Shown piece after piece: positions 1 to 8,370 of a stretch of DNA of 64,000 nt. The DNA comes from Streptomyces abyssomicinicus (GTDB lineage Bacteria > Actinomycetota > Actinomycetes > Streptomycetales > Streptomycetaceae): contig NZ_BBZI01000006.1 in the NCBI RefSeq assembly GCF_008974245.1, positions 1-64,000 of the forward strand, written 5' to 3'. The notes beneath the pieces were generated by a model that did not search any database, was not told the origin of the DNA, and was given only the letters and a program-made list of their open reading frames with translations. Position 1 is the first letter of the stretch. Each line of letters begins with the position of its first letter. The translations under genes and the position numbers were made by a program.

Positions 1-269
1 AAATCGCCGTCATGGGCGCCGAAGGCGCCGCCAACGTCATCTTCCGACGCCAGATCGCCGACGCCGACGACCCCGAAGCCATGCGCCGGAAGATGGTCGA
101 CGAGTACAAGGCGGAACTGATGCACCCCTACTACGCGGCGGAACGCGGCCTCGTCCACGACGTCATCGATCCCGCCGAGACCCGCGAAGTCCTCATCAGG
201 TCCCTCGCGATGCTCCGCACCAAGCACGCGGACCTGCCGTCCCGCAAGCACGGCAACCCGCCCCAGTGA
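1..269 (+). CDS. Acyl-CoA carboxylase beta subunit (PccB/AccB type), C-terminal fragment
   Basis: The reading frame is open from base 3 at the left edge, so only the last ~88 residues are present and the start lies outside the window. The visible part has the usual carboxyltransferase beta-subunit ending: a GAEGAANVIFRR stretch, a 'NPYYAAERG'-like segment (here HPYYAAERG), and a 'MLRTK...LP.RKHGN.P' tail. The family transfers carboxyl groups from biotin to acetyl- or propionyl-CoA, giving malonyl- or methylmalonyl-CoA. Beside a PKS-type gene set it may supply extender units, but it could equally be a housekeeping paralogue. Family assignment is secure; substrate cannot be read from this fragment. 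Confidence 0.9.
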   Translation, partial: IAVMGAEGAANVIFRRQIADADDPEAMRRKMVDEYKAELMHPYYAAERGLVHDVIDPAETREVLIRSLAMLRTKHADLPSRKHGNPPQ

Positions 270-324
270 GGCGTCCGCGACGGGGTACGGCGGCAGGACG
301 ACGATGACAGGAGAAAGGCTCGCA

Positions 325-912
325 ATGACCAAGCAGGAGCGGGCGGTCCGGACCCGGCACGCGCTGATACAGGCGGCGTCGGAGGTCTTCACCGAGGGGG
401 CGTTCGCGTCCGCCTCGCTCTCCGCCGTCAGTGGCCGGGCCGGAGTGAGCAACGGCGCGCTGTACTTCCACTTCAGCAGCAAGAACGCCATGGCGGTCGC
501 GGTGCAGGAGGAGGCGTCCGCGCGGCTCGCGGGGCTGACCGCGGCCGCCGAGGCGCGCGGCGGCGGAAGCCTGCACGTCCTGGTCGACGCCACCCACCTG
601 CTCGTGTCGCTCCTGGAGTCGGACAGCGTCGTGCGGGCCGGCTTCCGCCTGGCCCACGGCAGGGACGTCGAGGGCGGTGTCGATCTGAGGCGGCAGTGGC
701 ACCGCTGGGTGGAGGACACCCTGCGGCGCGCACTGACCGAGGGGCGGCTCGCCGTGGACGCCCCGGTCGACGCCGCCGCCTCCGCCGTCGTGGCACTCAC
801 GACGGGGTGGGAACTGCTGAGCTCCCAGGACCTCGACTGGCTGTCCCCGGACACCGTCACGGCCTTCTGGCAGCTGCTCCTGCCCCGTCTGTCCGACGAG
901 GCGGTCGCTTAA
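325..912 (+). CDS. TetR-family regulator resembling gamma-butyrolactone receptors (ScbR/ArpA-like)
   Basis: A protein of 195 residues. The N-terminus (MTKQERAVRTRHALIQAAS...VF) and helix-turn-helix segment (GVSNGALYFHFSSKNAMA) closely resemble A-factor/SCB receptor repressors. I chose ATG 325 over the in-frame ATG at 304 because a purine-rich AGGAGAAAGG lies just before 325 and overlaps the 304 codon. These proteins bind AT-flanked pseudo-palindromes (ARE boxes) and release DNA on binding a gamma-butyrolactone-like signal. Two ARE-like boxes lie 140-190 bp downstream, before the SARP gene, so the SARP is the likely target (inference). It could instead be a pseudo-receptor without ligand binding. 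Confidence 0.85.
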   Translation: MTKQERAVRTRHALIQAASEVFTEGAFASASLSAVSGRAGVSNGALYFHFSSKNAMAVAVQEEASARLAGLTAAAEARGGGSLHVLVDATHLLVSLLESDSVVRAGFRLAHGRDVEGGVDLRRQWHRWVEDTLRRALTEGRLAVDAPVDAAASAVVALTTGWELLSSQDLDWLSPDTVTAFWQLLLPRLSDEAVA

Positions 913-1053
913 CAGACCGCGTGGTCTCTTTGCGGGGTCGGAGTAACCGACCCGCTGGACGCATGTCGGCTGCTTCGACGGTCGACGCATGAACGAACCA
1001 GCACCCGCTGCACGCCAACTACCAGCGCGTACCGGTAAGTTTACCCTCGATAA

Positions 1054-1104
1054 AAACAGGACGGTCGGTTTCTTATTGACAAACCGTGCGTCCTGTTTTT
1101 AACC
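1054..1104 (+). promoter_or_regulatory. SARP-1 promoter with two ARE-like operators
   Basis: Box 1 (1054-1071) is AAACAGGACGGTCGGTTT. Box 2 (1081-1098) is AAACCGTGCGTCCTGTTT, nearly the reverse complement of box 1. Each is itself a partial palindrome with AAAC/GTTT ends. A TTGACA hexamer (1076-1081) and a TTTAAC/TTAACC hexamer near 1098-1104 have -35/-10 spacing, so box 2 fills the spacer and box 1 sits just upstream. That layout suits repression by the ScbR-like protein encoded upstream. A further GGTAA-GT-TTACC dyad lies at 1034-1045. Confidence 0.7.
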
Positions 1105-1192
1105 TCAGGTGCTCCCGCGAGCCGTCTGGCCGGCTCGTCCGTGCGGGGGGGAGGAAGCACCTACACATGCAGCGCATGGAGGAGAAGAGACC

Positions 1193-2032
1193 ATGGACAT
1201 CTCTGTGCTGGGCGGGCTGGTCGTCCGGGAGAACGGCGTCTCCATAGCGCCGACCGCCCCCAAGCCCCGACAGGTACTGGCGCTGCTGGCCTTCAACGCC
1301 GACCAGGTGGTGTCCGTGGCCACGCTGTCCGAGGAACTGTGGGGCGCGCGGCCTCCGCGCAGCGCCAAGGCCACCCTGCAGACCTACGTGCTGCAGCTGA
1401 GGGAACTGATCGCCTCCGCCCTGCTCCAGGACCCCGCCGAAGCGGCTCCCCGCACGGCGAAGGACGTCCTCGTCACCGCCCCCGGCGGCTACATGCTGAA
1501 GACCTCGCACGCCGACAGCGACGTCCAGGAGTTCGAGCGGCTGGCGGGGCTGGGATACCGCTCCATGGACGCCGGCGACTACACCGCGGCGGCACGGCAG
1601 CTCCGCGAGGCGCTGGCCCTGTGGAAGGGGGACGTGCTGACCGACGTGCAGACCGGACCGCAGCTCTCCCGCGAGGCCCGCAGGCTCGAGGAGAGCCGGC
1701 TGTGCGCCCTGGACCAGCGGATCGAGGCCGAACTCAGGATCGGCCGCCACCGGGAACTGCTGGGGGAGCTGTCCGCGCTGGTCAGCCGGTACCCCACGCA
1801 CGAGGCGCTGCACGGCCAGTTCATGGTGGCGCTGCACCGCTCCGGCCGGCGCTCCGAGGCCCTGGAGACCTACCAGCGGCTGCGCCGCACGCTGGTCCGC
1901 GACCTGGGTCTGGAGCCGTCGCCCGGCATCCGCAAGCTGCAGCGTTCCCTGCTGATGACCGGCCCCGAGCAGGCGCCCCACACGGCGGTCGCCGTCGGGC
2001 ACGGCGTCGACCGCCGCGCCCACGCGATCTGA
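1193..2032 (+). CDS. SARP-family transcriptional activator (SARP-1)
   Basis: A protein of 279 residues with the small SARP layout: an OmpR-like winged helix (about residues 1-95, including PKPRQVLALLAFN and LQTYVLQLR) and a bacterial transcriptional activation domain (about 100-250, with the LEESR...RIEAELRIGRHRELLGEL segment). The start at ATG 1193 follows a GGAGGAGAAGAG ribosome site. SARPs activate pathway genes by binding heptameric direct repeats that overlap the -35 region. The gene follows a ScbR-like repressor and two ARE-like sites, which fits a signal-repressor-SARP cascade. It is a paralogue of the second SARP at 30020 and has the same domain layout. Confidence 0.92.
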   Translation: MDISVLGGLVVRENGVSIAPTAPKPRQVLALLAFNADQVVSVATLSEELWGARPPRSAKATLQTYVLQLRELIASALLQDPAEAAPRTAKDVLVTAPGGYMLKTSHADSDVQEFERLAGLGYRSMDAGDYTAAARQLREALALWKGDVLTDVQTGPQLSREARRLEESRLCALDQRIEAELRIGRHRELLGELSALVSRYPTHEALHGQFMVALHRSGRRSEALETYQRLRRTLVRDLGLEPSPGIRKLQRSLLMTGPEQAPHTAVAVGHGVDRRAHAI

Positions 2033-2097
2033 CGCGGTCCGGCGGGCCGTCCCGCGCCGCGCCTCCTCTTCCGTCCGACCGTCCTGGAGTTGCCCCC

Positions 2098-2793
2098 ATG
2101 CTCAGTGTCCCTCCGCGCCCCGACGCTCCCGAGGGGTCCCTGCTCGCGCTCGTCAACCTCACCGCCGAGGTCGTGGCGGTGCTGGCCGACGTGCTCCAGC
2201 TGAAGCCCGAGCAGATCGACCCGCGGCAGACCTTCCGGGTCCTCGGCCTCGACTCCATGCTGGCCGTCGAGTTCGTGGCGGACGTCAACCGCCGGTGCGG
2301 GACCGCGGTCCGGGTAGGGGCCCTGGCGGACCACCCCACCCCCGTCGCGCTCGCCCGGCACGCCTCGTCCACCCTCCCCTCCGCACCCCTGGCGTCCCTG
2401 GCCTCCCCGCCGTCCGCCGAGCCGGAGGACGAGCGGCCGGTGGCGGACACGCGGACGGCGCCCGACGTGCTGGGCGTCCGGCACGTCCTCAAGGAGGAGC
2501 TCGCCGCCCTGCTGTCCTGCTCCCCGCACGACATCGACGAGCAGGCCCCGTTCCGCCTCCTGGGCGTCGACTCCATCCTGGGAGCGGAGTTCCTCGCCGC
2601 CGTGAACCGGGTGTACGGCACGGCGGAACGCGGTCCCGTCCTCCAGGACCACCCCACCGTGGCGGCGCTCGCCGCCCGTCTCGCCCGCACCCTGGCGCCC
2701 CGGCCCTGGGACGTCGACTCGGTCTTGGACTTCGTGCGCGACGGAAGGCTCGGCATCGACGAGGCAGTGACCCTCCTGTCGCAGCACGGCTGA
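2098..2793 (+). CDS. Tandem acyl carrier protein with C-terminal docking-like motif
   Basis: A protein of 231 residues with two carrier domains. Phosphopantetheine attachment sites are Ser53 (LGLDSM) and Ser159 (LGVDSI), joined by an Ala/Pro/Glu-rich linker at about 90-122. After the second ACP, residues 205-227 carry a short helical motif of the form DV..VL...RDG.L...EA..LL. Nearly the same motif forms the N-terminus of the next protein, suggesting the two dock. A CTGGAG ribosome site lies about 10 bases before ATG 2098. Twin ACPs outside a megasynthase commonly act in trans in polyketide beta-branching or loading; which applies here is unknown. The PPTase two genes downstream could activate both domains. 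Confidence 0.85.
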   Translation: MLSVPPRPDAPEGSLLALVNLTAEVVAVLADVLQLKPEQIDPRQTFRVLGLDSMLAVEFVADVNRRCGTAVRVGALADHPTPVALARHASSTLPSAPLASLASPPSAEPEDERPVADTRTAPDVLGVRHVLKEELAALLSCSPHDIDEQAPFRLLGVDSILGAEFLAAVNRVYGTAERGPVLQDHPTVAALAARLARTLAPRPWDVDSVLDFVRDGRLGIDEAVTLLSQHG

Positions 2794-2804
2794 GGCGGAC
2801 GGCG

Positions 2805-4529
2805 ATGGACGTACGCGACGTACTGACCCGCTACCGGGACGGACTGCTGGACCGCGCCGACGCGGCGCACCTGCTGAACTCCCTGACCGGCGCGACGGCC
2901 GAGACGCGGGAGACACCTCTCCCGCCCGACGACGCCCCTGCGCCGCACGGCCCTCCGGTCCGGGCGAGGCTCCGCCAACGCCCCGGCCCCGACGCCGTCG
3001 GGCCCGGCCCCGTCGGCCCCGACGCCGTCGCCGTCGTCGGCATGGCCGGCCGGTATCCCGGCGCGGACGGCCTCGACGCCTTCTGGGAGAGCCTGCGCGA
3101 GCCGGCGCCCGCCGTGCCGGCCGCACCCCTGCGGCCCGGCCCGCCGCTGCCCGAACAGGCCCGCGGCGCACTCCTGCTGGACGCGGTGGCGGAGTTCGAC
3201 CCGGAGTTCTTCGGACTCGCCGAGGACGAGGCACGCCTGATGGACCCGCAGGAGCGACTCCTGCTGGAGACCGCCTGGGAGGCCCTCGAACAGGCCGGGC
3301 TCGCCGGATCACGGCTGGACACCCTCACCGGCCGGGACGGTCGGAGCCGGGACGTCGGGGTCTTCGTCGGGCTGTCGTCGGCCGACTACCACCTGCTGGG
3401 CGCCGAGGCATGGGCGCGCGGCGGGCGGGAGATGCCCCAGGGCCACTCCTGGGGTCCCGCGGGACGCCTGGTGCGACTGCTCGGCCTGAACGGTCCGCCG
3501 CGCAGCCTGTGGGGCTGCGGCCTCACCGCCGTGGAGATGGCGGTGGCGGCGGTGGCCGCCGGGGAGTGCGCGGCCGCCGTGGCCGGCGGGGCGGAACTGC
3601 TGCTGCATCCCTCACGCGCCCGGTCCGGCGCCGGCGAGGGAGTGGGCGCCCTGGTGCTGCGGCCCCTGGGGGACGCCCTCGCCGACGGGGACCCGGTGCT
3701 CGCCGTCGTCCGGACCACCCCGGCGGGCGCCTGGCCGCCCGCGCCGGACCGGGAGGCGGCGGCCCTCCACGAGAGCTGTGACGCGGCGGGGCGGCGGGTC
3801 GGCGACGCCGGTGCCGCCACCTCGATCGCCGCGATCACCGCCGCGGTGCTGCACCTCGACCGGGGCGAACGCGCACCCGCGAAGGACGACGGGCGGCTCC
3901 GGCCCCGGAACTCCCCCCGCCGCGCGGTCGTCGCACCCGCGCGCCGCCACGACGACCAGACCTCCGGATGGGGCGGCCCGGGCCCCCTGATCCTCGAGGA
4001 GTGCCCGCCGCTCCCACCGGAACCGGCACCGGGCCACCCCGCGGACGGTGACGAGGCGGTCCTGCTCTCCGGGCCGACCCCCGGCCACCTGGCGGCGTCG
4101 GCACAGCGGCTCGCCGACTGGCTGGACACCCAGGACCCGCAGACCCTCGACCTGCCGGGGCTCGCCGGGGAACTGCGGCTGCGCAGACTCACCGGGCCGT
4201 GCCGCCTGGCGATGGGCGTCCAGGACGCCCCGGGCCTGCGTGCCGCCCTGGAGGCGTTCCTGCGTACCGGCGAGGGCGCGGCCGACCTCCGCAAGGACAC
4301 CGGTGACCCCCACCGGCTGAGCGGCCTGCCGGAGACGGACGCCTATCTCGCCGCGCTCTGGCGGGCAGGACACCGGGCGCAGGTGACCGGCCTGTGGCTG
4401 ACGGGGGTCCAGGTCCGCTGGCCGGCTCTGGACGCCGGGCGGGCCCGCCGTCCCGGCGCCGCGCCGCCCACCTCGGTGTTCCTGCGGCGCCCCCTGTGGC
4501 TGCGCGACGGACAGGAGGCCGCAGGATGA
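2805..4529 (+). CDS. Degenerate ketosynthase-like protein with post-KS linker
   Basis: A protein of 574 residues. A docking-like helix pair (residues 2-26) precedes a ketosynthase fold that starts at VAVVGMAGRYPGADGL (about 75) and includes FFGLAEDEARLMDPQERLLLETAWEALE. The active-site region is abnormal. Cys238 lies in WGCGLTA, two residues shorter than the usual ACSSSLVA, and the HGTGT histidine segment is replaced by a Cys-Asp-Ala-Ala-Gly-like stretch near 325. Residues from ~400 resemble the linker that follows KS domains, ending in a LRRPLWL-type segment. It is probably unable to elongate and may act as a chain-transfer or scaffold KS. It starts 11 bases after the ACP gene and overlaps the PPTase start by 4 bases. 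Confidence 0.75.
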   Translation: MDVRDVLTRYRDGLLDRADAAHLLNSLTGATAETRETPLPPDDAPAPHGPPVRARLRQRPGPDAVGPGPVGPDAVAVVGMAGRYPGADGLDAFWESLREPAPAVPAAPLRPGPPLPEQARGALLLDAVAEFDPEFFGLAEDEARLMDPQERLLLETAWEALEQAGLAGSRLDTLTGRDGRSRDVGVFVGLSSADYHLLGAEAWARGGREMPQGHSWGPAGRLVRLLGLNGPPRSLWGCGLTAVEMAVAAVAAGECAAAVAGGAELLLHPSRARSGAGEGVGALVLRPLGDALADGDPVLAVVRTTPAGAWPPAPDREAAALHESCDAAGRRVGDAGAATSIAAITAAVLHLDRGERAPAKDDGRLRPRNSPRRAVVAPARRHDDQTSGWGGPGPLILEECPPLPPEPAPGHPADGDEAVLLSGPTPGHLAASAQRLADWLDTQDPQTLDLPGLAGELRLRRLTGPCRLAMGVQDAPGLRAALEAFLRTGEGAADLRKDTGDPHRLSGLPETDAYLAALWRAGHRAQVTGLWLTGVQVRWPALDAGRARRPGAAPPTSVFLRRPLWLRDGQEAAG

Positions 4530-5329
4530 GCGTGGCCGCACAGCCGGCGACCCGCACGGTACGGCTGTGGTTCTGCCCCGACGAGGAACTGGGCCCCGAG
4601 GTCGCCGCGGTGCTGGGCGACCACTGGCTGGACGAACACGAACGGCAGACCCTCGAGCAGTTCCTGTTCGACCGCGACCGCCGCCAGTACCTGCTCTCCC
4701 ACGTGCTGGTGCGCCGGGTGCTGGCCCTGGAGTGCGGCGTCCCGGAGAAGGAGGCCGACATCTGGCGTTCCTCCCGCGGCCGGCCGTTCCTGCGGAAACC
4801 CGCGGGAGGACTGCCCCGTGACGGTCAGGAGCTCGACTTCAACCTCTCCCACGCGGGCGGCCACAACGTCGTCGGAGTGGTGCGCCGCCACCGGATCGGG
4901 GTGGACGTCGAACGGCTCGACCGGGGCGACCAGGGCTTCGACACCATCGTGCAGACCTTCGCGCGCAGCGAGCAGGACTGGGTCGCCCGCGCCGCACCCG
5001 GACGGAGCCGGGACCAGCGGGTGCTGCGCCTGTGGACCCTGAAGGAGGCGTACACCAAGGCGCGCGGACTGGGCCTGGGCCTGCCCTTCGACAGCTTCTC
5101 CTTCCGACTCGACGAGGACCGGGGCGTCCTCGGGTTCCGCCCGCCGGACGACGACCACGGGCACCGGTGGCGGTTCCTCGAACTCGAGCCGGTGCCGGGC
5201 GTGCTCGCCGCCGTGGCCGTGATGGCGGAGGAGAACGAGGAACTCGTCCTCGAACTGCGGCACGGCTTCCCCTGGAGCAGGAAGGCCCCCCGGACCCTGG
5301 CCGTTCCGGAGTACCTCGGGCCGGCCTGA
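4526..5329 (+). CDS. Sfp-type 4'-phosphopantetheinyl transferase
   Basis: A protein of 267 residues. Diagnostic motifs are IGVDVER (Asp127 and Glu129, Mg2+ ligands) and WTLKEAYTKARGLGL (from residue 170; Lys173, Glu174, Lys178), plus an upstream FNLSHAGG segment. Enzymes of this family move phosphopantetheine from CoA to the serine of carrier proteins. ATG 4526 overlaps the TGA of the KS-like gene (ATGA), so the two are probably translationally coupled. Likely substrates nearby are the tandem ACP, the NRPS carrier domain and the PKS ACPs. Confidence 0.95.
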   Translation: MSVAAQPATRTVRLWFCPDEELGPEVAAVLGDHWLDEHERQTLEQFLFDRDRRQYLLSHVLVRRVLALECGVPEKEADIWRSSRGRPFLRKPAGGLPRDGQELDFNLSHAGGHNVVGVVRRHRIGVDVERLDRGDQGFDTIVQTFARSEQDWVARAAPGRSRDQRVLRLWTLKEAYTKARGLGLGLPFDSFSFRLDEDRGVLGFRPPDDDHGHRWRFLELEPVPGVLAAVAVMAEENEELVLELRHGFPWSRKAPRTLAVPEYLGPA

Positions 5330-5386
5330 CCGGCCCGCCCAGCCCGGCGCGAGCGATCCTCCAGCGGCTCTCGAACACTCTTCCAG

Positions 5387-5426
5387 CGGTTCGTCGGACG
5401 GTGAGACATACCGATCCGACGAACCG
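5387..5426. promoter_or_regulatory. 12-bp inverted repeat between PPTase and acyl-CoA dehydrogenase-like genes
   Basis: Arms CGGTTCGTCGGA (5387-5398) and TCCGACGAACCG (5415-5426) match perfectly around a 16-base centre. The dyad ends 15 bases before the next start codon. There is no T-tract, so it may be an operator or mRNA structure rather than a terminator. Confidence 0.45.
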
Positions 5427-5441
5427 TGGGGAGCGCTGGCC

Positions 5442-7253
5442 ATGGGTGACCTTCCGCCGGTCCTCGACGCGCGGCGCGACAAGACGGACGGCCCGGCGGC
5501 CACACCCCGCCACCGGGTCGCCACACCGCCGGCCACACCGCCCGGCGCACCGTCCCGCACCCCACCCGGCAACCCGTCCCGCACCCGGCCGCAGCCCTGG
5601 ACGCCACGAGCCCAGGAGCGTCCCGCACACCCGGACCGTCTGCCGACGGACACGGACGGCGCCTGCCCCCCGAACGGGGAACCGCTCCTCGGCGAGGACG
5701 TCACTGATCAGTTCGTCCCCGCCGAGGAAGGCGGGCGGCTGGTCCGCCCCGACATCCTCGCCACCGTGCTGCGCCCCCTGTTCCGCCACCACGCGGACCT
5801 CGCCCTCGTCCACCGGGTCACCTCGCTGTCCGCCGCGACTGCGGTGTGGGCGGCGGGAACCCCCGGCCAGCGCCGCCGGCTCGCGCGGCGACTGCTGGAC
5901 GGCGGCCACCTGACACTCGTGCCCCCGGAGACCGGACCGCGGGGCACCGCGCGCTACGGCGGGATCCACGCCCGCAGGTCCGCGCGCGCCTACGTGCTGC
6001 ACGGCAACAGCGACCTGGCCGTCGGCACGGCCCGGGCCGGCTCGAGCCTGGTGTACGCCCGCACCGCACAGGGCGACGTGCCGCACAGCCACACCGCCCT
6101 GCTGCTGGACACCGAACCGCTGTCCGGCCCGGCGCGCCGGCCGCACCGGACGTCGGCCGACCACTCCCGCACGACGCCGCACGCCGGGCCTCCGGCGAAG
6201 GACTGCCCGGTGCCGCTCGACGCCCTGGTGGGCGAGGAGGGCGAAGGCACCGCCCTCGCGCTGCGCACCCTCCCGTTCGGCCGTCTGCTGATCTGCGACG
6301 GACTCACCGCGGCGGCCGGCACGGCGCTCGGCGAGGCGGTCCGGGCGGCGACGGCGCACCGGGCGGGACCACCGCGCGACGAGCACCACGCCAGGGTGCT
6401 CTCGGGGTTCTTCGCCGACCTGCTGGCCTGCGCCGCGCTGACCGGAGCCGCCCTGCGGGCGACGAGCCTGACGCCCCGCCAGGCCGCCCTGCCGGCCGCG
6501 GCGGCCGGATGCCTGGTACCGGAGGTGCTGCGCGACGGCCTGGAGGAGCTGGCCATCGTGCTGGGTCCGGTGGGCCACCCCCGTCCGGGTACCGCACCGG
6601 CCGGGTACACGCGACTGAGCCGCCTCCTCCCGGCCGCCCTGGCCGGACCCGCCGGCCTCGCCCTCTGCCGGGCCGTCGTCATCCCCTGGCTACGGGGATC
6701 GACGGCCAGGCCCGCCGCGCCCGAACCCGACGGGCGGCTGTTCGCCTCGGGGGCCGGCCTTCCCCCCGCGGACCTCCGGCAGCTCGGCGCCGGGGGCGGG
6801 GACGACATCCTGGGGGCGGCGCTGGAAGCCTCCGCCCAACGCCTCGACGGGGCGCGCCGGCTCGGCGGGACGGTGGCGCTGCTCGCCGAACTGGCGCAGG
6901 CGTTCCTGACGGAACTGCGGCTGCTGCGTGAACGCCTCCCGCGCACGACGGTCATGCCCGGACCGGCCGCCGAGCACTCGCTGCGGGTCCTGGGCGACCG
7001 CTACGCCGTGATAACCGCCGCCGCGGCGGTCCTCGGCACCTGGGAGAGCCAGGACGGCCGCGACCCGTTCATGGCCGATCCGTCCTGGGCCGTGCTGGCC
7101 CTGTCCCGTCTGCTGGCGCGGATCGGCCGCCCGGCCGCGGGCGCCCAGGCCGACCCCGCCGGGCCGCTCGGCGCCGTGCTCGCGGAACTGACGGCCCGCC
7201 GGCGCACCGGGCGTTCCTACGACATCGACGGGCTGGTGCCGAGCACGGAGTGA
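5442..7253 (+). CDS. Divergent acyl-CoA dehydrogenase-like protein
   Basis: A protein of 603 residues. The first ~80 residues are Pro/Arg/Thr-rich and of low complexity. From about residue 95 it resembles the acyl-CoA dehydrogenase fold: a helical N-domain, a LTLVPPETGPRGT segment where family members have 'alTEpg.GSD', a beta-domain segment around LPFGRLLICDG, and a long helical C-domain. I could not place the catalytic glutamate with confidence. A GGGGAG site precedes ATG 5442, which supports the long N-terminus. Such proteins desaturate or oxidise CoA- or ACP-bound acyl chains with FAD. It lies downstream of the ACP/KS-like/PPTase genes and probably belongs to that pathway. A non-catalytic relative is possible. 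Confidence 0.55.
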   Translation: MGDLPPVLDARRDKTDGPAATPRHRVATPPATPPGAPSRTPPGNPSRTRPQPWTPRAQERPAHPDRLPTDTDGACPPNGEPLLGEDVTDQFVPAEEGGRLVRPDILATVLRPLFRHHADLALVHRVTSLSAATAVWAAGTPGQRRRLARRLLDGGHLTLVPPETGPRGTARYGGIHARRSARAYVLHGNSDLAVGTARAGSSLVYARTAQGDVPHSHTALLLDTEPLSGPARRPHRTSADHSRTTPHAGPPAKDCPVPLDALVGEEGEGTALALRTLPFGRLLICDGLTAAAGTALGEAVRAATAHRAGPPRDEHHARVLSGFFADLLACAALTGAALRATSLTPRQAALPAAAAGCLVPEVLRDGLEELAIVLGPVGHPRPGTAPAGYTRLSRLLPAALAGPAGLALCRAVVIPWLRGSTARPAAPEPDGRLFASGAGLPPADLRQLGAGGGDDILGAALEASAQRLDGARRLGGTVALLAELAQAFLTELRLLRERLPRTTVMPGPAAEHSLRVLGDRYAVITAAAAVLGTWESQDGRDPFMADPSWAVLALSRLLARIGRPAAGAQADPAGPLGAVLAELTARRRTGRSYDIDGLVPSTE

Positions 7254-7316
7254 GAAGTGCTGCACACGCACGCACCGACCGCCGTACGTCACGCGCACCG
7301 ACCGTGTGGAGGAGCA

Positions 7317-8291
7317 ATGCTGGAGATACTGGGTCTGTCCGCAAGGGCTGAGAGGGTCTACCGCGCCATGCTCGCCCATCCCGGCCATGGCGTCGCCGCC
7401 CTCGCCGAGGAGGCGTCGCTCGGCACCGCCGACGTGAGGCAAGCCCTGGACGAGCTGGGCGACCTGGCCCTGCTGCGAGCGTCGTCGACGGGCGCGAACG
7501 CGCTGCGCCCGGTCAGCCCGGAGGTGGGACTGACGGCTCTGCTGGCGACGGCGGAGTCGGAGGCGGCGAAGACGCAGGCCCGCATCGAGGCCACCCGGGC
7601 GGAGATCGCCGCGATCGCGGCCGAGCACGAACGCCACCGCGGGATTGACGGCGCTCTGCGGCTGGAGGGGATCGACGCGGTGCGCATCAGGCTGGAGGAG
7701 CTCCAGCGGATGACCCGCTCGGAGGTCCTCTCCCTCAATCCCGGGGGAGCGCACCGCCCCGACGCGCGGGCCGCCGCGCAGCCCCTCAACCAGCAGGCGC
7801 TGGAGCGGGGCGTGGTGATCCGGGCGATCTGCCGCGACAGCTTCCGCAACGACGCCGACACGCTCGCCTACGCCCAGTGGATGACCGGTCTCGGCGGCTT
7901 CATGAGGACCGTCCCCACCGTCCCGCTGCAGATGATCGTGATCGACCGCAAGGTGGTCGTCCTGCCGCTCGACCCCGGCGACCCGAGGGCGGGCGCCCTG
8001 GAGGTGCGCAACGCGGCGATGGTCGCGGTGGCGTGCGCCCTGTTCGAGCAGGTCTGGTCCGTGGGCACACCGTTCGGTGAGGCGCCCCAGGTCGACGACA
8101 AGGGATGCACCCCTGAGGAGACCACGCTGCTGAGGATGATCAGTCAGGGCGACACCGACGAGGCGGCGGCCAGGAAGCTGGGCGTCTCACTGCGCACCGT
8201 GCGCCGGAGGATGGCGGAGCTGATGGACCGCCTCGGCGCGTCCAGCCGTTTCCAGGCCGGCGTCAACGCGGCCAGAAGGGGCTGGATCTGA
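7317..8291 (+). CDS. TrmB-like/LuxR-type transcriptional regulator
   Basis: A protein of 324 residues. The N-terminus (about 1-70) is a TrmB-like winged helix (LGLSARAERVYRAMLAHPG...). A helical, coiled-coil-prone stretch (about 80-120) follows, then a sensor-like middle domain, and a C-terminal LuxR-type helix-turn-helix from about residue 255 (ISQGDTDEAAARKLGVSLRTVRRRMAELM). ATG 7317 follows a GGAGGA site. Regulators of this build are common in Streptomyces biosynthetic clusters and usually act locally. The ligand is unknown. It is the last gene of the left biosynthetic block; the plasmid-type block starts about 80 bases later. Confidence 0.85.
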   Translation: MLEILGLSARAERVYRAMLAHPGHGVAALAEEASLGTADVRQALDELGDLALLRASSTGANALRPVSPEVGLTALLATAESEAAKTQARIEATRAEIAAIAAEHERHRGIDGALRLEGIDAVRIRLEELQRMTRSEVLSLNPGGAHRPDARAAAQPLNQQALERGVVIRAICRDSFRNDADTLAYAQWMTGLGGFMRTVPTVPLQMIVIDRKVVVLPLDPGDPRAGALEVRNAAMVAVACALFEQVWSVGTPFGEAPQVDDKGCTPEETTLLRMISQGDTDEAAARKLGVSLRTVRRRMAELMDRLGASSRFQAGVNAARRGWI

Positions 8292-8370
8292 CATGCAGGT
8301 GATCCGACCCGGCGAGCAGCCCGCCCGTCGCCGGCGCGGCGCGCCCCCCGGGATCCGTACCCTGGTGCCC

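Noticed and set aside
304..324. Upstream ATG for the ScbR-like gene
   Set aside because: The ribosome site for ATG 325 overlaps this codon, and family members start with the M(T/A)KQ.R sequence found at 325.
7001..7016. CTACGCCGTGATAACC, resembling the centromere-like palindrome
   Set aside because: Only the right half matches; the left half lacks the TATCAC arm, and it lies in coding sequence of the dehydrogenase-like gene.
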